From: Limosilactobacillus reuteri subsp. reuteri
Lineage (GTDB): Bacteria; Bacillota; Bacilli; Lactobacillales; Lactobacillaceae
Assembly (NCBI RefSeq): GCF_000016825.1
Contig: NC_009513.1
Coordinates: 831,001 to 895,000 of the forward strand
DNA: 64,000 nucleotides
Direction of reading: 5' to 3'
In this document: positions 1 to 9,037 of the stretch, piece by piece
How positions within the stretch are numbered: position 1 is the first letter of the stretch
Layout of the letters: each line of letters begins with the position of its first letter
Notes under the pieces: model-generated
Told to the model about the DNA's origin: nothing
Seen by the model: only the letters and a program-made list of their open reading frames with translations
Database searches by the model: none
Translations under genes and position numbers: made by a program

Positions 1-2
1 TG

Positions 3-188
3 AACTTGTGGATCCTTACGCCTTTATATATGGCGGTTTGGAACTGGAAGTCGACATTACCAGTATCCCAGTTAGTGGCGATTGGTGTGTTGCCTTTTAA
101 CATTATTAAGGGTTTGGTTGTTACAATTGTATATACAATTATTGCGGGTCGGTTACGTTCATGGCTAGATCAGCATAGAATGATCTAA
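3..188 (+). CDS. ECF transporter S component, C-terminal end (RibU-like, partial)
   Basis: Only the last 61 residues are in the window; the reading frame is open at the left edge. They are hydrophobic, with a final transmembrane helix (around FNIIKGLVVTIVYTII) followed by a short basic tail. The pattern LPFNIIKG near the end is typical of the substrate-binding S subunits of energy-coupling-factor vitamin importers, and RibU (riboflavin) is the usual member next to recQ/cmk in lactobacilli. The family call rests on a short fragment, so the substrate is an inference from context. Confidence 0.55.
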   Translation, partial: NLWILTPLYMAVWNWKSTLPVSQLVAIGVLPFNIIKGLVVTIVYTIIAGRLRSWLDQHRMI

Positions 189-218
189 AAAGATAAATTA
201 AGAGGGTTGAGATTTTTC

Positions 219-245
219 TTGGCCTTTTATTTTTTATGGTAGAAT
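219..245 (+). promoter_or_regulatory. Putative promoter for the YpbB-recQ operon
   Basis: An extended -10 (TGG followed by TAGAAT, 240-245) is preceded by a TTGGCC -35-like hexamer at 219-224. The 15-bp spacing is short, but an extended -10 tolerates a poor -35. It lies 44 bp upstream of the GTG start. Confidence 0.35.
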
Positions 246-288
246 TTTTAAATAAATTACGTATATAAATATATAGGGGGTGAAATCC

Positions 289-1314
289 GTGAATAAATTA
301 TTGCGCTTTTTTAGCTATCATCAGCCACGGCGAATTCGTGTAATTGAAAACACTCTGCGAAGCCGGCGAACAGTCGCAACCCTCTTTTGGGCGCGACAAT
401 ATGGAATCTTAGAATGGTTAGGGGCAGATCGAACACTGAATCGGCAAGAATATGATCAGCTTATTAATCAACTTGTTGCTGATAAACTATTAGCGATTGA
501 TGATCAATCCCAAGCAATTCTTACAGAAGAGGGCGCGAAAGTTTTAAAAAACGAAGAAGAGAGTTTCTACATCCCATCGTTTTACGACTGGTACTGGTTA
601 ACCAATACGCAACGAATAATCCAACGACTTTTTTTAGCTATTCAAGTTGTATCAGAATTCTCTTATCATCAAAGAAAGTATGTTCCATTGGCGATTTCAT
701 ATGGTGAAATGGTTGCGGTGAAGCAGTGGTTTCGACAAAATTATCATCACGATCTGGTTAAGACTCTCTATACTGATCTCCATCGGTTTGGCAGCGCGTT
801 GGAAAGTGAAGATCCACGAATGACAACAGACCTTTTTAATGTCATGATTGGTTATCAGCGATCAGGATGGACAATTAATCAAGCAGCTCAAGAATTGAAA
901 ATAAAAATCGACGATATCCAGTACTTACGTCATGACGAGATGTTAGCGGTTAGCGCTTATGCTCGTAATTTTCCTGGTCCACTGCAACAATTGCTCCTTC
1001 CGCTGATCAATGAGAGTCCACTAAACCGGAGTGCCCAAGTAACGTTTGACTTATATACCCAGGGAGAGCCAATTGAACTGATTGCTCAAGAGCGACGGTT
1101 GAAAGAAAATACAATTAGGGAGCATCTCTTGGAAGCGGCAATCCTTATTCCTGACAAGCTAGATTGGGATATCCTTTTGCCAGAAAGTAAGCGTGACGAA
1201 CTTAGTCGATTCTATAAGGGCGAACCGACCGCATGGAAATTTGACGAGCAAATTGCCAGTTTTTATGAATACCGCCTATATCAAATATTTCAAGGAATAA
1301 CAAATGAAAAATAA
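289..1314 (+). CDS. YpbB-like helix-turn-helix protein
   Basis: A protein of 341 residues whose gene overlaps recQ by 11 nt, the same pairing as ypbB-recQ in Bacillus. A C-terminal helix-turn-helix-like segment (about residues 255-290, reading LYTQGEPIELIAQERRLKENT) resembles the domain of the YpbB family. GTG at 289 was chosen over the in-frame GTG at 280 because the GGGGGTG ribosome-binding site at 276-282 needs that distance. The function is unknown; coupling to RecQ suggests a role in DNA repair or recombination, which is inference. Confidence 0.7.
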   Translation: MNKLLRFFSYHQPRRIRVIENTLRSRRTVATLFWARQYGILEWLGADRTLNRQEYDQLINQLVADKLLAIDDQSQAILTEEGAKVLKNEEESFYIPSFYDWYWLTNTQRIIQRLFLAIQVVSEFSYHQRKYVPLAISYGEMVAVKQWFRQNYHHDLVKTLYTDLHRFGSALESEDPRMTTDLFNVMIGYQRSGWTINQAAQELKIKIDDIQYLRHDEMLAVSAYARNFPGPLQQLLLPLINESPLNRSAQVTFDLYTQGEPIELIAQERRLKENTIREHLLEAAILIPDKLDWDILLPESKRDELSRFYKGEPTAWKFDEQIASFYEYRLYQIFQGITNEK

Positions 1315-2743
1315 GCAAGAAATTCTAGATGTTTTACAAAATTATTTTGGCTTTGATGATTTTCGTCCAGGCCAAGAAGAGACAATTAACGCCTTACTGG
1401 AAGGAAAAGACACTTTATCGATTCTTCCCACTGGTGCCGGGAAATCCCTTTTATATCAATTGCCAGCTTATTTATTGTCAGGAACGATCCTCATTGTTTC
1501 ACCGTTAATTTCACTAATGCAGGATCAAGTTGACCGTCTTCATCGGCAGGGAGAAAAACGAGTCATTATGTTAAGCGGCCAGCTTGTCGGAAAAGAGCGA
1601 GCAAGTGTTCTCCGCAATTTGAAATCATTTAAATTTATATTTACTTCTCCAGAAATGCTTGATAACCAGCAAGTTTTAACTGCACTTAAGAAAAATAAGA
1701 TTGCGTTAATGGTTATTGATGAGGCCCATTGTATCTCACAGTGGGGTCCTGATTTTCGTCCTGAATATTTATTGCTAAAGGAAGTTCGGCAGCAATTAGG
1801 ATCGCCGACAACATTGCTGTTGACGGCAACTGCTACCCCTCGTATTCGACAGGATATTTTGAAAAAAATGGGGATGGCGACTGCTTATCAGGTAATTAAA
1901 TCTGTTGACCGTCCTAACATTTTTTTAGCTGTTAAGTCCATCGCTACTCAAAAGGAAAAGGATGGTGAACTTCTGAAACTAGTTCAAAAATTCACTGGTC
2001 CCGGGATTATTTACTTCGCAAGTCGCAAGCTGGCTTCTCAGATGGCAGAATGGCTTGAAAACCAAACTGATTTAAATGTGGCAGCTTATCATGCTGGCGT
2101 TGCTCCAATTGAACGATTTCGAATTCAAAATCAATTTATGAATAATGAATTACAGGTGATATGTGCAACGAGTGCCTTTGGGATGGGAATTGATAAAAAT
2201 GATATTCGTTACGTTATTCATTATCATTTGCCAAGTAATTTAGAGAATTATTTACAGGAAATCGGTCGGGCTGGTCGTGATGGTAAGCAGAGTTTGGCAG
2301 TTCTTCTATATGCAAATGGGGATGAAATGATTCAACGGCAATTAACAAGCGTGGATGTCCCACCAGTTACAGTCCTAGAGCAGATTAAGAATGGTGAGTT
2401 ATCAGCAAGTGTTTTGGGGGAGCAAGCATCTTTATTTGAGTTTTATCTTGAACATTCTTTTACACCGCAGCAAATAATTACGATGTTCGAACGACGTAAA
2501 ATTCAAACAGAAAAAGAATTGCAAGAAATGGTTGCTTATATCAAAGAGAATGGTTGTAAACGAGAATATCTTTTAACATACTTTGGTGAGCAATTTGATG
2601 GTTCAAATGAATTTTGTTGTGATTATGAGCTTTCAGATTGGGCAACTAAACTGATTTTGCCGGTAAGTCAGCCGCTTTCTGAAAATAATAAAGTAGGATG
2701 GGAAGACCGCTTAAAAGCCTTATTAAATATTACCGAAAGTTAA
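1304..2743 (+). CDS. recQ: ATP-dependent DNA helicase, RecQ family
   Basis: A 3'-5' DNA helicase of repair and recombination. The N-terminal half has Walker A (GAGKS, residues 44-48) and the DEAH box (139-142); the second RecA fold ends in the motif VI stretch EIGRAGRDG. It is 479 residues long, so there is no HRDC domain, as in the short RecQ paralogues of Firmicutes. The C-terminal zinc-binding region keeps the first Cys (in NGCKREYLL) and a CCD motif, but the last Cys of the usual CxxCDxC is replaced (CCDYE), so metal binding may be altered. It is translationally coupled to the upstream gene by an 11-nt overlap. Confidence 0.93.
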   Translation: MKNKQEILDVLQNYFGFDDFRPGQEETINALLEGKDTLSILPTGAGKSLLYQLPAYLLSGTILIVSPLISLMQDQVDRLHRQGEKRVIMLSGQLVGKERASVLRNLKSFKFIFTSPEMLDNQQVLTALKKNKIALMVIDEAHCISQWGPDFRPEYLLLKEVRQQLGSPTTLLLTATATPRIRQDILKKMGMATAYQVIKSVDRPNIFLAVKSIATQKEKDGELLKLVQKFTGPGIIYFASRKLASQMAEWLENQTDLNVAAYHAGVAPIERFRIQNQFMNNELQVICATSAFGMGIDKNDIRYVIHYHLPSNLENYLQEIGRAGRDGKQSLAVLLYANGDEMIQRQLTSVDVPPVTVLEQIKNGELSASVLGEQASLFEFYLEHSFTPQQIITMFERRKIQTEKELQEMVAYIKENGCKREYLLTYFGEQFDGSNEFCCDYELSDWATKLILPVSQPLSENNKVGWEDRLKALLNITES

Positions 2744-2827
2744 AGTTTCATGTTGTTGCTAGACAATCATCAAAAGTTTGCGATACAATCAGAATGTTAA
2801 TTCTCAAAATAAGGAGGCATGATTACT

Positions 2828-3400
2828 TTGAGTGAGGAACGGAAAGAGAGCCGACGAGCTAATGATGAATTATGGGATAAAAAGTTTACAGATAACGAAG
2901 ACCTTGATAGTGATGGCCATTTATCACGAACAGAACACCGTAAGCAACGATCGCATAATTCAATGATTACTACGATCTTAATCGTGTTAATTATCGTTCT
3001 CGCCGCTACACCACTTATTTATTGGATTAATAATAAACAGTCCTTTAATCATCCGGTGAGAACAGAACAAGTAGCCGCTAGTTCTGAAAATAGTAAAAAA
3101 AAAGAATCTCACAGTTCGAGTACCTCTAGTGAGCATTCAAAGAAAGAATCTAGTGTAAGCAGTAGCGAATCCTCTTCTTCAAGTATTGAAGAATCAAGTT
3201 CGACGCAAACCAGCCAAAGTTACAGTGCTCCGCAAAGCAGTAGTAGCTATTATCGATATAGTAGTAGTTATCGTTACGGTAATGGGTATCAAAACCGGAC
3301 TACTCCTAATCGCTACAGTAGTTATCAGCAGCGTTATAACAATAACCAAACCTATAATCGCTACAATAATAATGCAGAAAATACAAACCGTTATCGTTAA
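2828..3400 (+). CDS. SAG1386/EF1546-family surface-associated membrane protein, no LysM domain
   Basis: 190 residues: an acidic/basic cytosolic N-terminus (SEERKESRRANDELWDKKF), one membrane helix at about 48-66, then a long extracellular region rich in Ser and Glu followed by a Tyr/Asn/Arg-rich tail. This layout matches the SAG1386/EF1546 family found between recQ and cmk in lactic acid bacteria. Relatives usually end in a peptidoglycan-binding LysM domain, which is absent here. TTG at 2828 was chosen because the AAGGAGG at 2811-2817 is only 1 nt from the ATG at 2819. The role is probably cell-wall related; evidence is compositional. Confidence 0.65.
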   Translation: MSEERKESRRANDELWDKKFTDNEDLDSDGHLSRTEHRKQRSHNSMITTILIVLIIVLAATPLIYWINNKQSFNHPVRTEQVAASSENSKKKESHSSSTSSEHSKKESSVSSSESSSSSIEESSSTQTSQSYSAPQSSSSYYRYSSSYRYGNGYQNRTTPNRYSSYQQRYNNNQTYNRYNNNAENTNRYR

Positions 3401-3473
3401 AAATAGAGTATTAGCAGCAATTTTCTGATAAAGTAGTGTATTGGATTGAAAATAGAGGAGTGAATAACTAATA

Positions 3474-4160
3474 ATGTGTAAAGGATTGCAAGTAGCAATT
3501 GATGGTCCGGCCTCAGCAGGAAAGAGTACGGTCGCTAAATTAGTAGCAAAAAAGTTTAATTATGTCTATTGTGATACTGGCGCAATGTATCGAGCTGTTA
3601 CATTAGCAGTATTAAATCAGGGCATTGATCCAAAAGATGATAAAAAGGTTGCTGAAATTGCTCGGCAAATAAAAATTGACTTTGAACCTGGTGAAATTGA
3701 ACAAAGAGTTTTCTTGGATGGCAAAGAGGTGACTCATGATATCCGGTTGCCGAAAGTAGCGGCAAATGTATCTGCTGTAGCGGCAGTTCCAGCTGTTCGT
3801 GAAGAGATGACTAAGCAACAGCGGCAAATTGCTGAAAATGGTGGAATTGTGATGGATGGACGGGATATTGGTACAACTGTTTTACCACAAGCACCTGTAA
3901 AGATATTCATGGTAGCGAGTGCCTATGAACGGGCACGACGGCGATATGCTGAAAACCAGGCAAAAGGGATTAATACAACGTCGCTTGAAGAATTACAAAA
4001 AGCAATTGAATTAAGAGATAAAAAAGACTCAACGCGAAAAGTTTCACCTCTTACACAAGCACCCGATGCAATCAAATTGGATACAACAAATATGACAATT
4101 GATGAAGTTGTGAGTGAAATCAGTAAAATAATTAAAAAAACACAAGATGAATTAGCCTAA
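3474..4160 (+). CDS. cmk: (d)CMP kinase
   Basis: Phosphorylates CMP and dCMP with ATP to the diphosphates, in pyrimidine nucleotide recycling. The P-loop GPASAGKST is at residues 11-19, followed by the substrate motif YCDTGAMYRA and the DGRDIGT motif near the middle. Its 228 residues match the bacterial family. The gene precedes the S1-domain protein gene and der, the conserved cmk-rpsA-der order of Firmicutes. ATG 3474 aligns with the family start, although the GAGGAG upstream is about 13 nt away. Confidence 0.96.
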   Translation: MCKGLQVAIDGPASAGKSTVAKLVAKKFNYVYCDTGAMYRAVTLAVLNQGIDPKDDKKVAEIARQIKIDFEPGEIEQRVFLDGKEVTHDIRLPKVAANVSAVAAVPAVREEMTKQQRQIAENGGIVMDGRDIGTTVLPQAPVKIFMVASAYERARRRYAENQAKGINTTSLEELQKAIELRDKKDSTRKVSPLTQAPDAIKLDTTNMTIDEVVSEISKIIKKTQDELA

Positions 4161-4232
4161 ATACTGGAAATGTGAAACAAATTTTAGTAAAATATCTTTT
4201 AGAGTTGATTGTTGCAAGGAGGATTTTTTTTA

Positions 4233-5483
4233 ATGGCTGAAAACAACGAAAATAAAAACGATATGTTAGAAGCGCTTGATAGCATTGAACAAGTTAAGGT
4301 GGGCGATGTTGTCAAGGGTGAAGTTTTGGCAATCGATGACGATCGTCAAGCTATCGTTGGTATTAAAGATGCAGGGGTTGAAGGTGTCGTCCCTGCTAAG
4401 GAATTATCAACCAAGCCAGTTGAAGACATCAATGATGCTGTAAAAGTAGGTGACGAATTAGATTTAGTTGTCATTTCTAAGATCGGTAACGATAAGGAAA
4501 ATGGTAGCTACCTTCTTTCTCACCGTCGTCTTGAAGCCCGTAAGGTATGGGATGACATTCAAAAGAAATTTGATGAAGGTGAACACATTACCGCCAAAGT
4601 CACTCAAGCTGTTAAGGGTGGATTAGTCGTTGATGCTGGAGTTCGTGGCTTCGTCCCTGCTTCAATGATTACTGATCACTATGTTGAAGACCTTAATCAA
4701 TTTAAGGGTCAAGAACTTGAATTTAAGATTGTTGAAATCGAACCAAGCGAAAACCGTTTGATTCTTTCACACAAGGAAATTATTCAAGCTCAACACGAAA
4801 AGGCTGCTGAAAAGGTATTTGCTGAATTACAACCAGGTGATGTTGTTGAAGGTAAAGTTGCACGGATGACTAACTTCGGTGCATTTATTGACCTTGGCGG
4901 CGTTGATGGATTAGTTCACGTTTCTGAAATTTCATACGATCACGTTGACAAGCCTTCTGATGTATTGACTGCTGGTCAAGATGTTAAGGTTAAGGTATTA
5001 AGCGTTGACCCTGAACGGGAACGGATTTCATTATCCATTAAGCAAACTTTACCAGGACCATGGGATGATATTGAAGAAAAGGCTCCAGTTGACAGCGTAT
5101 TAACTGGTACTGTTAAGCGTTTGACTAGCTTTGGTGCTTTCGTTGAAGTATTCCCTGGTGTTGAAGGTTTAGTTCACATTTCACAAATCTCACACAAGCA
5201 CATTGCTACACCTGCAGATGTTCTTAAGCCAGGCCAAGAAGTACAAGTTAAGGTAATCAATGTTGATCCTGAACACCAACGTCTTGGCTTATCAATGAAG
5301 GCTCTTGAAGAACGTCCAAAGGAAGACGAAAACAACAATAACAACGGTGAAAACTACCGTGGTCGTCGTCGTTCACGTCGTAACAATAACAACCGGAGCT
5401 TCATGAATAACGCTCCAGAAGAAGAAAGTGGCTTCTCAATGGGTGACTTAATTGGTGACAAGCTTAAGGACCTACGGAACTAG
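4233..5483 (+). CDS. rpsA: S1 RNA-binding domain protein (30S ribosomal protein S1 homologue)
   Basis: 416 residues with four S1 (OB-fold) repeats, roughly at 18-90, 108-172, 192-262 and 278-350; the third and fourth show the GxVxxxTxFGAFV core most clearly. The tail is Asn/Arg-rich and probably disordered. It binds mRNA and contributes to translation initiation or RNA turnover. Firmicute versions have four repeats rather than the six of E. coli. ATG 4233 follows AAGGAGGA at 4215-4222; an upstream TTG at 4209 lies before the ribosome-binding site and was rejected. Codon use is strongly biased, as expected for a highly expressed gene. Confidence 0.9.
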   Translation: MAENNENKNDMLEALDSIEQVKVGDVVKGEVLAIDDDRQAIVGIKDAGVEGVVPAKELSTKPVEDINDAVKVGDELDLVVISKIGNDKENGSYLLSHRRLEARKVWDDIQKKFDEGEHITAKVTQAVKGGLVVDAGVRGFVPASMITDHYVEDLNQFKGQELEFKIVEIEPSENRLILSHKEIIQAQHEKAAEKVFAELQPGDVVEGKVARMTNFGAFIDLGGVDGLVHVSEISYDHVDKPSDVLTAGQDVKVKVLSVDPERERISLSIKQTLPGPWDDIEEKAPVDSVLTGTVKRLTSFGAFVEVFPGVEGLVHISQISHKHIATPADVLKPGQEVQVKVINVDPEHQRLGLSMKALEERPKEDENNNNNGENYRGRRRSRRNNNNRSFMNNAPEEESGFSMGDLIGDKLKDLRN

Positions 5484-5510
5484 TTTCTTAAATTAATTAT
5501 CTTTTAAGGG

Positions 5511-5546
5511 GAGGCTGGGAATTAACTCAGTCTCTTTACTTTTTTA
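5511..5546 (+). terminator. Rho-independent terminator after rpsA
   Basis: GAGGCTGGG (5511-5519) pairs through two G-U pairs with CTCAGTCTC (5526-5534) around an AATTAA loop, followed by a T-rich run to about 5546. Confidence 0.8.
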
Positions 5547-5564
5547 AAGGTATTTATACAGTAG

Positions 5565-5672
5565 CGCGGTAGCTGGCTGGATTCCGAACGTTGATAAATC
5601 AACGTCCGGAACGCCTAGCCATCCTCGCGGGGGTGGGAAGACGAAGTCGCAAGCGACTTCTTTCCCACTCCC
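5565..5672. repeat. Two long imperfect palindromes between rpsA and der
   Basis: Hairpin one (5565-5629) stacks CGCG/CGCG, TGGCT/AGCCA, TTCCG/CGGAA and ACGTTGAT/ATCAACGT around an AA loop. Hairpin two (about 5629-5672) has the core GAAGTCGCAAGCGACTTC, extended by GTGGGAA/TTCCCAC arms. Together they form a GC-rich structured block in an AT-rich gap, which looks like a dispersed intergenic palindrome and/or a second terminator before der. No coding potential is seen. Confidence 0.6.
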
Positions 5673-5712
5673 TCTTTAATCATTTAAAATAAAATGAAAG
5701 AAGGTGGAAAGA

Positions 5713-7026
5713 TTGGCAAATCCAATCGTAGCAGTTGTTGGTCGTCCAAACGTTGGAAAATCAACATTATTCAATCGTATTGCAGGAGAACGGATTTCAA
5801 TTGTTGAAGATACTCCTGGAGTTACTCGAGACCGTATTTATGCTCATGCTGAATGGTTAGGAAAACATTTTAGCATGATTGATACTGGTGGGATTGAAAT
5901 ATCAGATCAACCATTATTGACACAGATTCGTCAACAAGCAGAAATTGCTATTGATGAAGCAGATGTAATAATCTTCGTTGCTGATGTAGAAAACGGTGTA
6001 ACTGATGCTGATGAGCAAGTAGCACGAATTTTATATCGCTCCAATAAACCAGTGGTCTTAGCTGTTAATAAAGTCGATAATCCAGAACGCCGTAGCGATA
6101 TTTATGATTATTATTCCCTTGGTTTAGGGGAGCCATATGCTGTTTCAAGTGTTCATGGCATTGGAATGGGTGACCTTTTGGATGCTGTTATTAAAGAGTT
6201 TCCTGATAACGCCGCTAATGATGAAGACGACTCCATCCACTTTAGCTTTATCGGTCGTCCTAATGTCGGAAAATCATCACTAGTTAACGCAATTTTAGGT
6301 GAGAACCGGGTAATTGTATCTAACGTTGCTGGAACTACCCGTGATGCCATTAATACTCAATTTGAAACAGCAGATGGACAAAAATTTACAATGGTTGATA
6401 CTGCTGGAATCCGCAAAAAAGGAAAAATTTATGAGAACACTGAGCGTTATTCATTAATGCGTTCCATGCGGGCAATTGATGATAGTGATGTTGTACTTGT
6501 TGTCCTAAATGCAGAAGAAGGTATTCGCGAATTAGATAAGCATATTGCTGGATATGCCCACGAAGCAGGGTGTGGGGTTATTATCGTCGTTAATAAGTGG
6601 GATACATTAAAAGAAAAAGATCACCGAACGATGACAGACTTCACTAATTTGATTCGACAAGAATTCCAGTACCTTAGTTATGCACCAATTATTTTCGTTT
6701 CGGCGAAGACAAAGCAACGGTTAAATCAATTACCGGGATTAATCGAAGAAGTATATCAACACCACCGTCAACGGATCCAATCGGCAGTCTTAAATGATGT
6801 TTTGATGGATGCAATTGCTGCCAATCCGACTCCAACACAAAATGGTCGGCGTTTGCGAGTATACTATGGGACACAGGTTGCAACCGAACCACCAACATTT
6901 GTTATCTTTGTTAATGATCCAGAGTTAATGCACTTCTCCTATGAGCGTTATTTGGAAAATCAAATTCGGAAGGCCTTTGACTTTTCTGGTACACCGATCC
7001 ATTTAATCAAGCGTCAACGGCAGTAA
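5713..7026 (+). CDS. der: Ribosome biogenesis GTPase Der (EngA)
   Basis: Essential double GTPase needed for 50S subunit assembly. Two G domains are visible: GRPNVGKST at residues 10-18 and GRPNVGKSS at about 181-189, each with a DTAG/DTGG switch motif and an NKxD motif (NKVD, NKWD). A C-terminal KH-like domain ends the 437-residue protein, the normal family length. TTG 5713 gives the canonical [10 protein letters not shown] start and lies the right distance from GAAGGTGG; the upstream GTG at 5704 is inside that ribosome-binding site. Confidence 0.97.
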
Positions 7027-7091
7027 AAGTTAAAGAATTCATTGTAAAATGAAAAAACATTAAAAATGCGGCTAGAAGTTGAGAAAACCGC

Positions 7092-7120
7092 TTGTCAGCA
7101 GGCTTTCACTATGCTAATCT
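7092..7120 (+). promoter_or_regulatory. Putative hup promoter
   Basis: TTGTCA (7092-7097), a 17-bp spacer and TAATCT (7115-7120) give a near-consensus vegetative promoter. The leader to the hup start is about 110 nt. Confidence 0.5.
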
Positions 7121-7235
7121 TAACAATGAAATGATACGAACTTCTCGTAGTTATTTCGTTAATTTTGGACCACTCAAAATTAACATTCACAGACGTGAGT
7201 TTAACACTCTCGTTATTTGTGGGAGGTGAAACAAC

Positions 7236-7511
7236 ATGGCAAACAAAGCAGAATTAGTAAGCAATGTTGCTACTGCAACTGGCTTAACCAAGAAGGATGC
7301 TACTGCAGCTGTAGATGCTGTTTTCAGTTCAATTCAAGCATCTTTAGCTAAGGGTGAAAAGGTTCAATTGATCGGCTTCGGTAACTTCGAAGTACGTCAA
7401 CGTGCTGCACGTAAGGGCCGCAACCCACAAACTGGAGAAGAAATCAACATTCCTGCAAGCAAGGTACCAGCATTCAAGCCTGGTAAAGCTTTAAAGGACG
7501 CTGTTAAGTAA
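7236..7511 (+). CDS. hup: HU family DNA-binding protein
   Basis: 91-residue histone-like protein that bends and compacts DNA. The DNA-binding arm motif [16 protein letters not shown] and the conserved FxPGKxLK end are present. A strong GGGAGGTG lies 7 nt before the ATG, and codon use is highly biased. It stands alone with its own promoter and terminator, as hup does between der and the TPR gene in lactobacilli. Confidence 0.97.
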   Translation: MANKAELVSNVATATGLTKKDATAAVDAVFSSIQASLAKGEKVQLIGFGNFEVRQRAARKGRNPQTGEEINIPASKVPAFKPGKALKDAVK

Positions 7512-7531
7512 TTAACAGTTAAATGTTAAAA

Positions 7532-7572
7532 AGAGACTAGGAAAGAATTTATCCTTCCCAGTCTTTTTTCTT
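7532..7572 (+). terminator. Rho-independent terminator after hup
   Basis: AGACT pairs with AGTCT at the stem base, with an inner GGAAAG/CCTTCC region around a short AT loop, followed by TTTTTTC and more Ts. Confidence 0.8.
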
Positions 7573-7646
7573 TTTAAAGACTTGTTCAATGCTTAAAATC
7601 ATCGATTGTGATATATTTAAAAGTGATAGTAAAAGGAGGGCATAAT

Positions 7647-8912
7647 ATGACCTACTCAGAACAAATGCTTGATCAATTAGAAGCAGGAAAGTTAAAAGAA
7701 GCCCAAAACTCATTTAAACTCGCACTAATTAATGATGATGATGATATGTTATTTAGCCTTGCAGAAGAATTATATGCATTAGGCTTTCTTCAACAGGCAC
7801 GAACGATTTACTTAAAATTATTAGATCGTTATCCAGATGAAGACGAATTAAAGACTAATTTAGCGACGATTGCAATTGATGAAGGACATAATGACGAAGC
7901 TTTATCATACTTAGCCCAGATTAAACCAGACTCGCCAGCTTATGTTCAATCATTACTGGTTGCTGCGGATTTATATCAGACTGAAGAAGAATTTGAAGTG
8001 ACGGAGGAAAAGTTAAAAGAAGCTTACGCCTTGGCTCCCGATGAACCAGCTGTTGAATTTGCGCTCGGTGAATTTTACTTTATGGTTGGCCAATATTCTG
8101 AAGCAATCCAATATTACTTTCAACTAATTAAAAATGGATATACTGACTTTGCGAAAGTTGATATTGCGGGACGTCTAGGGATTTGTTACGCTCAGAGCGG
8201 TCAGTTTAAGAAGGCTTTAGGGTACTTCAATCAGGTTAAACCGGAATACCAGACTAGTGATATTCGTTTCCAAAAGGGATTGACCCAACTTCAATTAGGA
8301 GATACTGAAAAGGCAATAAAGACTTTAGAGGATCTTATCAACGATGATAACCAATATGCATCCGCTTATCCTGAACTAGCAAAGGCGTATGAAAAGGAAA
8401 ATAAGTATCAGCAAGCATTACGGGTTGTCCAAGAAGGGCTCAGTGTTGATCAATACAATGAATACCTTTATTCATTAGCAGCTGAAATTACCAGCCACCT
8501 TGGCGATCAAAAGTTAATGAAGAAATACTTGGTAAAGGCGCATGAACTTGCTCCAGAGAATATGACGATTACTTTGCAATATAGTAATTTCTTGCTTCAC
8601 CAACACGATGATGAGGCAAATATTAAACTCCTGAGTCCATTGGTAAAAGAAGATGAAACAGATCCACAATTATATTGGAATCTAACGCGGTCATATCAAC
8701 GAACTGATCAGCTTGAATTAGCCGGAAAATATTATGAAGCTGCTTTGCCGGCATACAGTGAAAATCCAACATTCTTAAAAGAATTAATTAATTACTACCG
8801 CGAAACTGGTGAAACTGATAAGTTAATGGATGAATTGGAACACTATCTTCGGTTAGTCCCAACAGACACTGAAATGCAAGATCTTTATGACCAATATGAA
8901 GATTACAAATAA
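7647..8912 (+). CDS. Tetratricopeptide-repeat protein
   Basis: 421 residues made almost entirely of degenerate TPR helices (for example LAEELYALGFLQQARTIYLKLL and ALGEFYFMVGQYSEAIQYYF), and acidic overall. It has no signal peptide or membrane segment, so a cytosolic scaffold for protein contacts is likely. It corresponds to the TPR protein found after hup in lactobacilli. ATG 7647 has AAAAGGAGGG 6 nt upstream; an in-frame start at 7608 lacks one. The partner is unknown. Confidence 0.85.
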   Translation: MTYSEQMLDQLEAGKLKEAQNSFKLALINDDDDMLFSLAEELYALGFLQQARTIYLKLLDRYPDEDELKTNLATIAIDEGHNDEALSYLAQIKPDSPAYVQSLLVAADLYQTEEEFEVTEEKLKEAYALAPDEPAVEFALGEFYFMVGQYSEAIQYYFQLIKNGYTDFAKVDIAGRLGICYAQSGQFKKALGYFNQVKPEYQTSDIRFQKGLTQLQLGDTEKAIKTLEDLINDDNQYASAYPELAKAYEKENKYQQALRVVQEGLSVDQYNEYLYSLAAEITSHLGDQKLMKKYLVKAHELAPENMTITLQYSNFLLHQHDDEANIKLLSPLVKEDETDPQLYWNLTRSYQRTDQLELAGKYYEAALPAYSENPTFLKELINYYRETGETDKLMDELEHYLRLVPTDTEMQDLYDQYEDYK

Positions 8913-8926
8913 TTTTTAATTTAAAT

Positions 8927-8980
8927 GAGACAGGAAACGTTAACGATTTTAACCGTTCTTTACGCTTCCTGTCTCTTTTT
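8927..8980 (+). terminator. Rho-independent terminator after the TPR gene
   Basis: GAGACAGGAA (8927-8936) pairs with TTCCTGTCTC (8966-8975), with a further small inner stem, followed by TTTTT. Confidence 0.85.
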
Positions 8981-8995
8981 AGTAGTAACTTAATT

Positions 8996-9004
8996 TGTTA
9001 TAAT
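8996..9004 (+). promoter_or_regulatory. Extended -10 element upstream of cca
   Basis: TGT followed by TATAAT (8999-9004) is a perfect -10 with the TGn extension, 34 bp before the cca ATG and directly after the previous terminator. No good -35 is visible. Confidence 0.5.
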
Positions 9005-9037
9005 CAACTTTGATTATCAAAATGAGGACATGATTAA

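Noticed and set aside
3186..3428. 80-residue plus-strand frame inside the Ser-rich surface protein gene
   Set aside because: It is a shadow frame produced by AT-rich repeats in the tail of the real gene.
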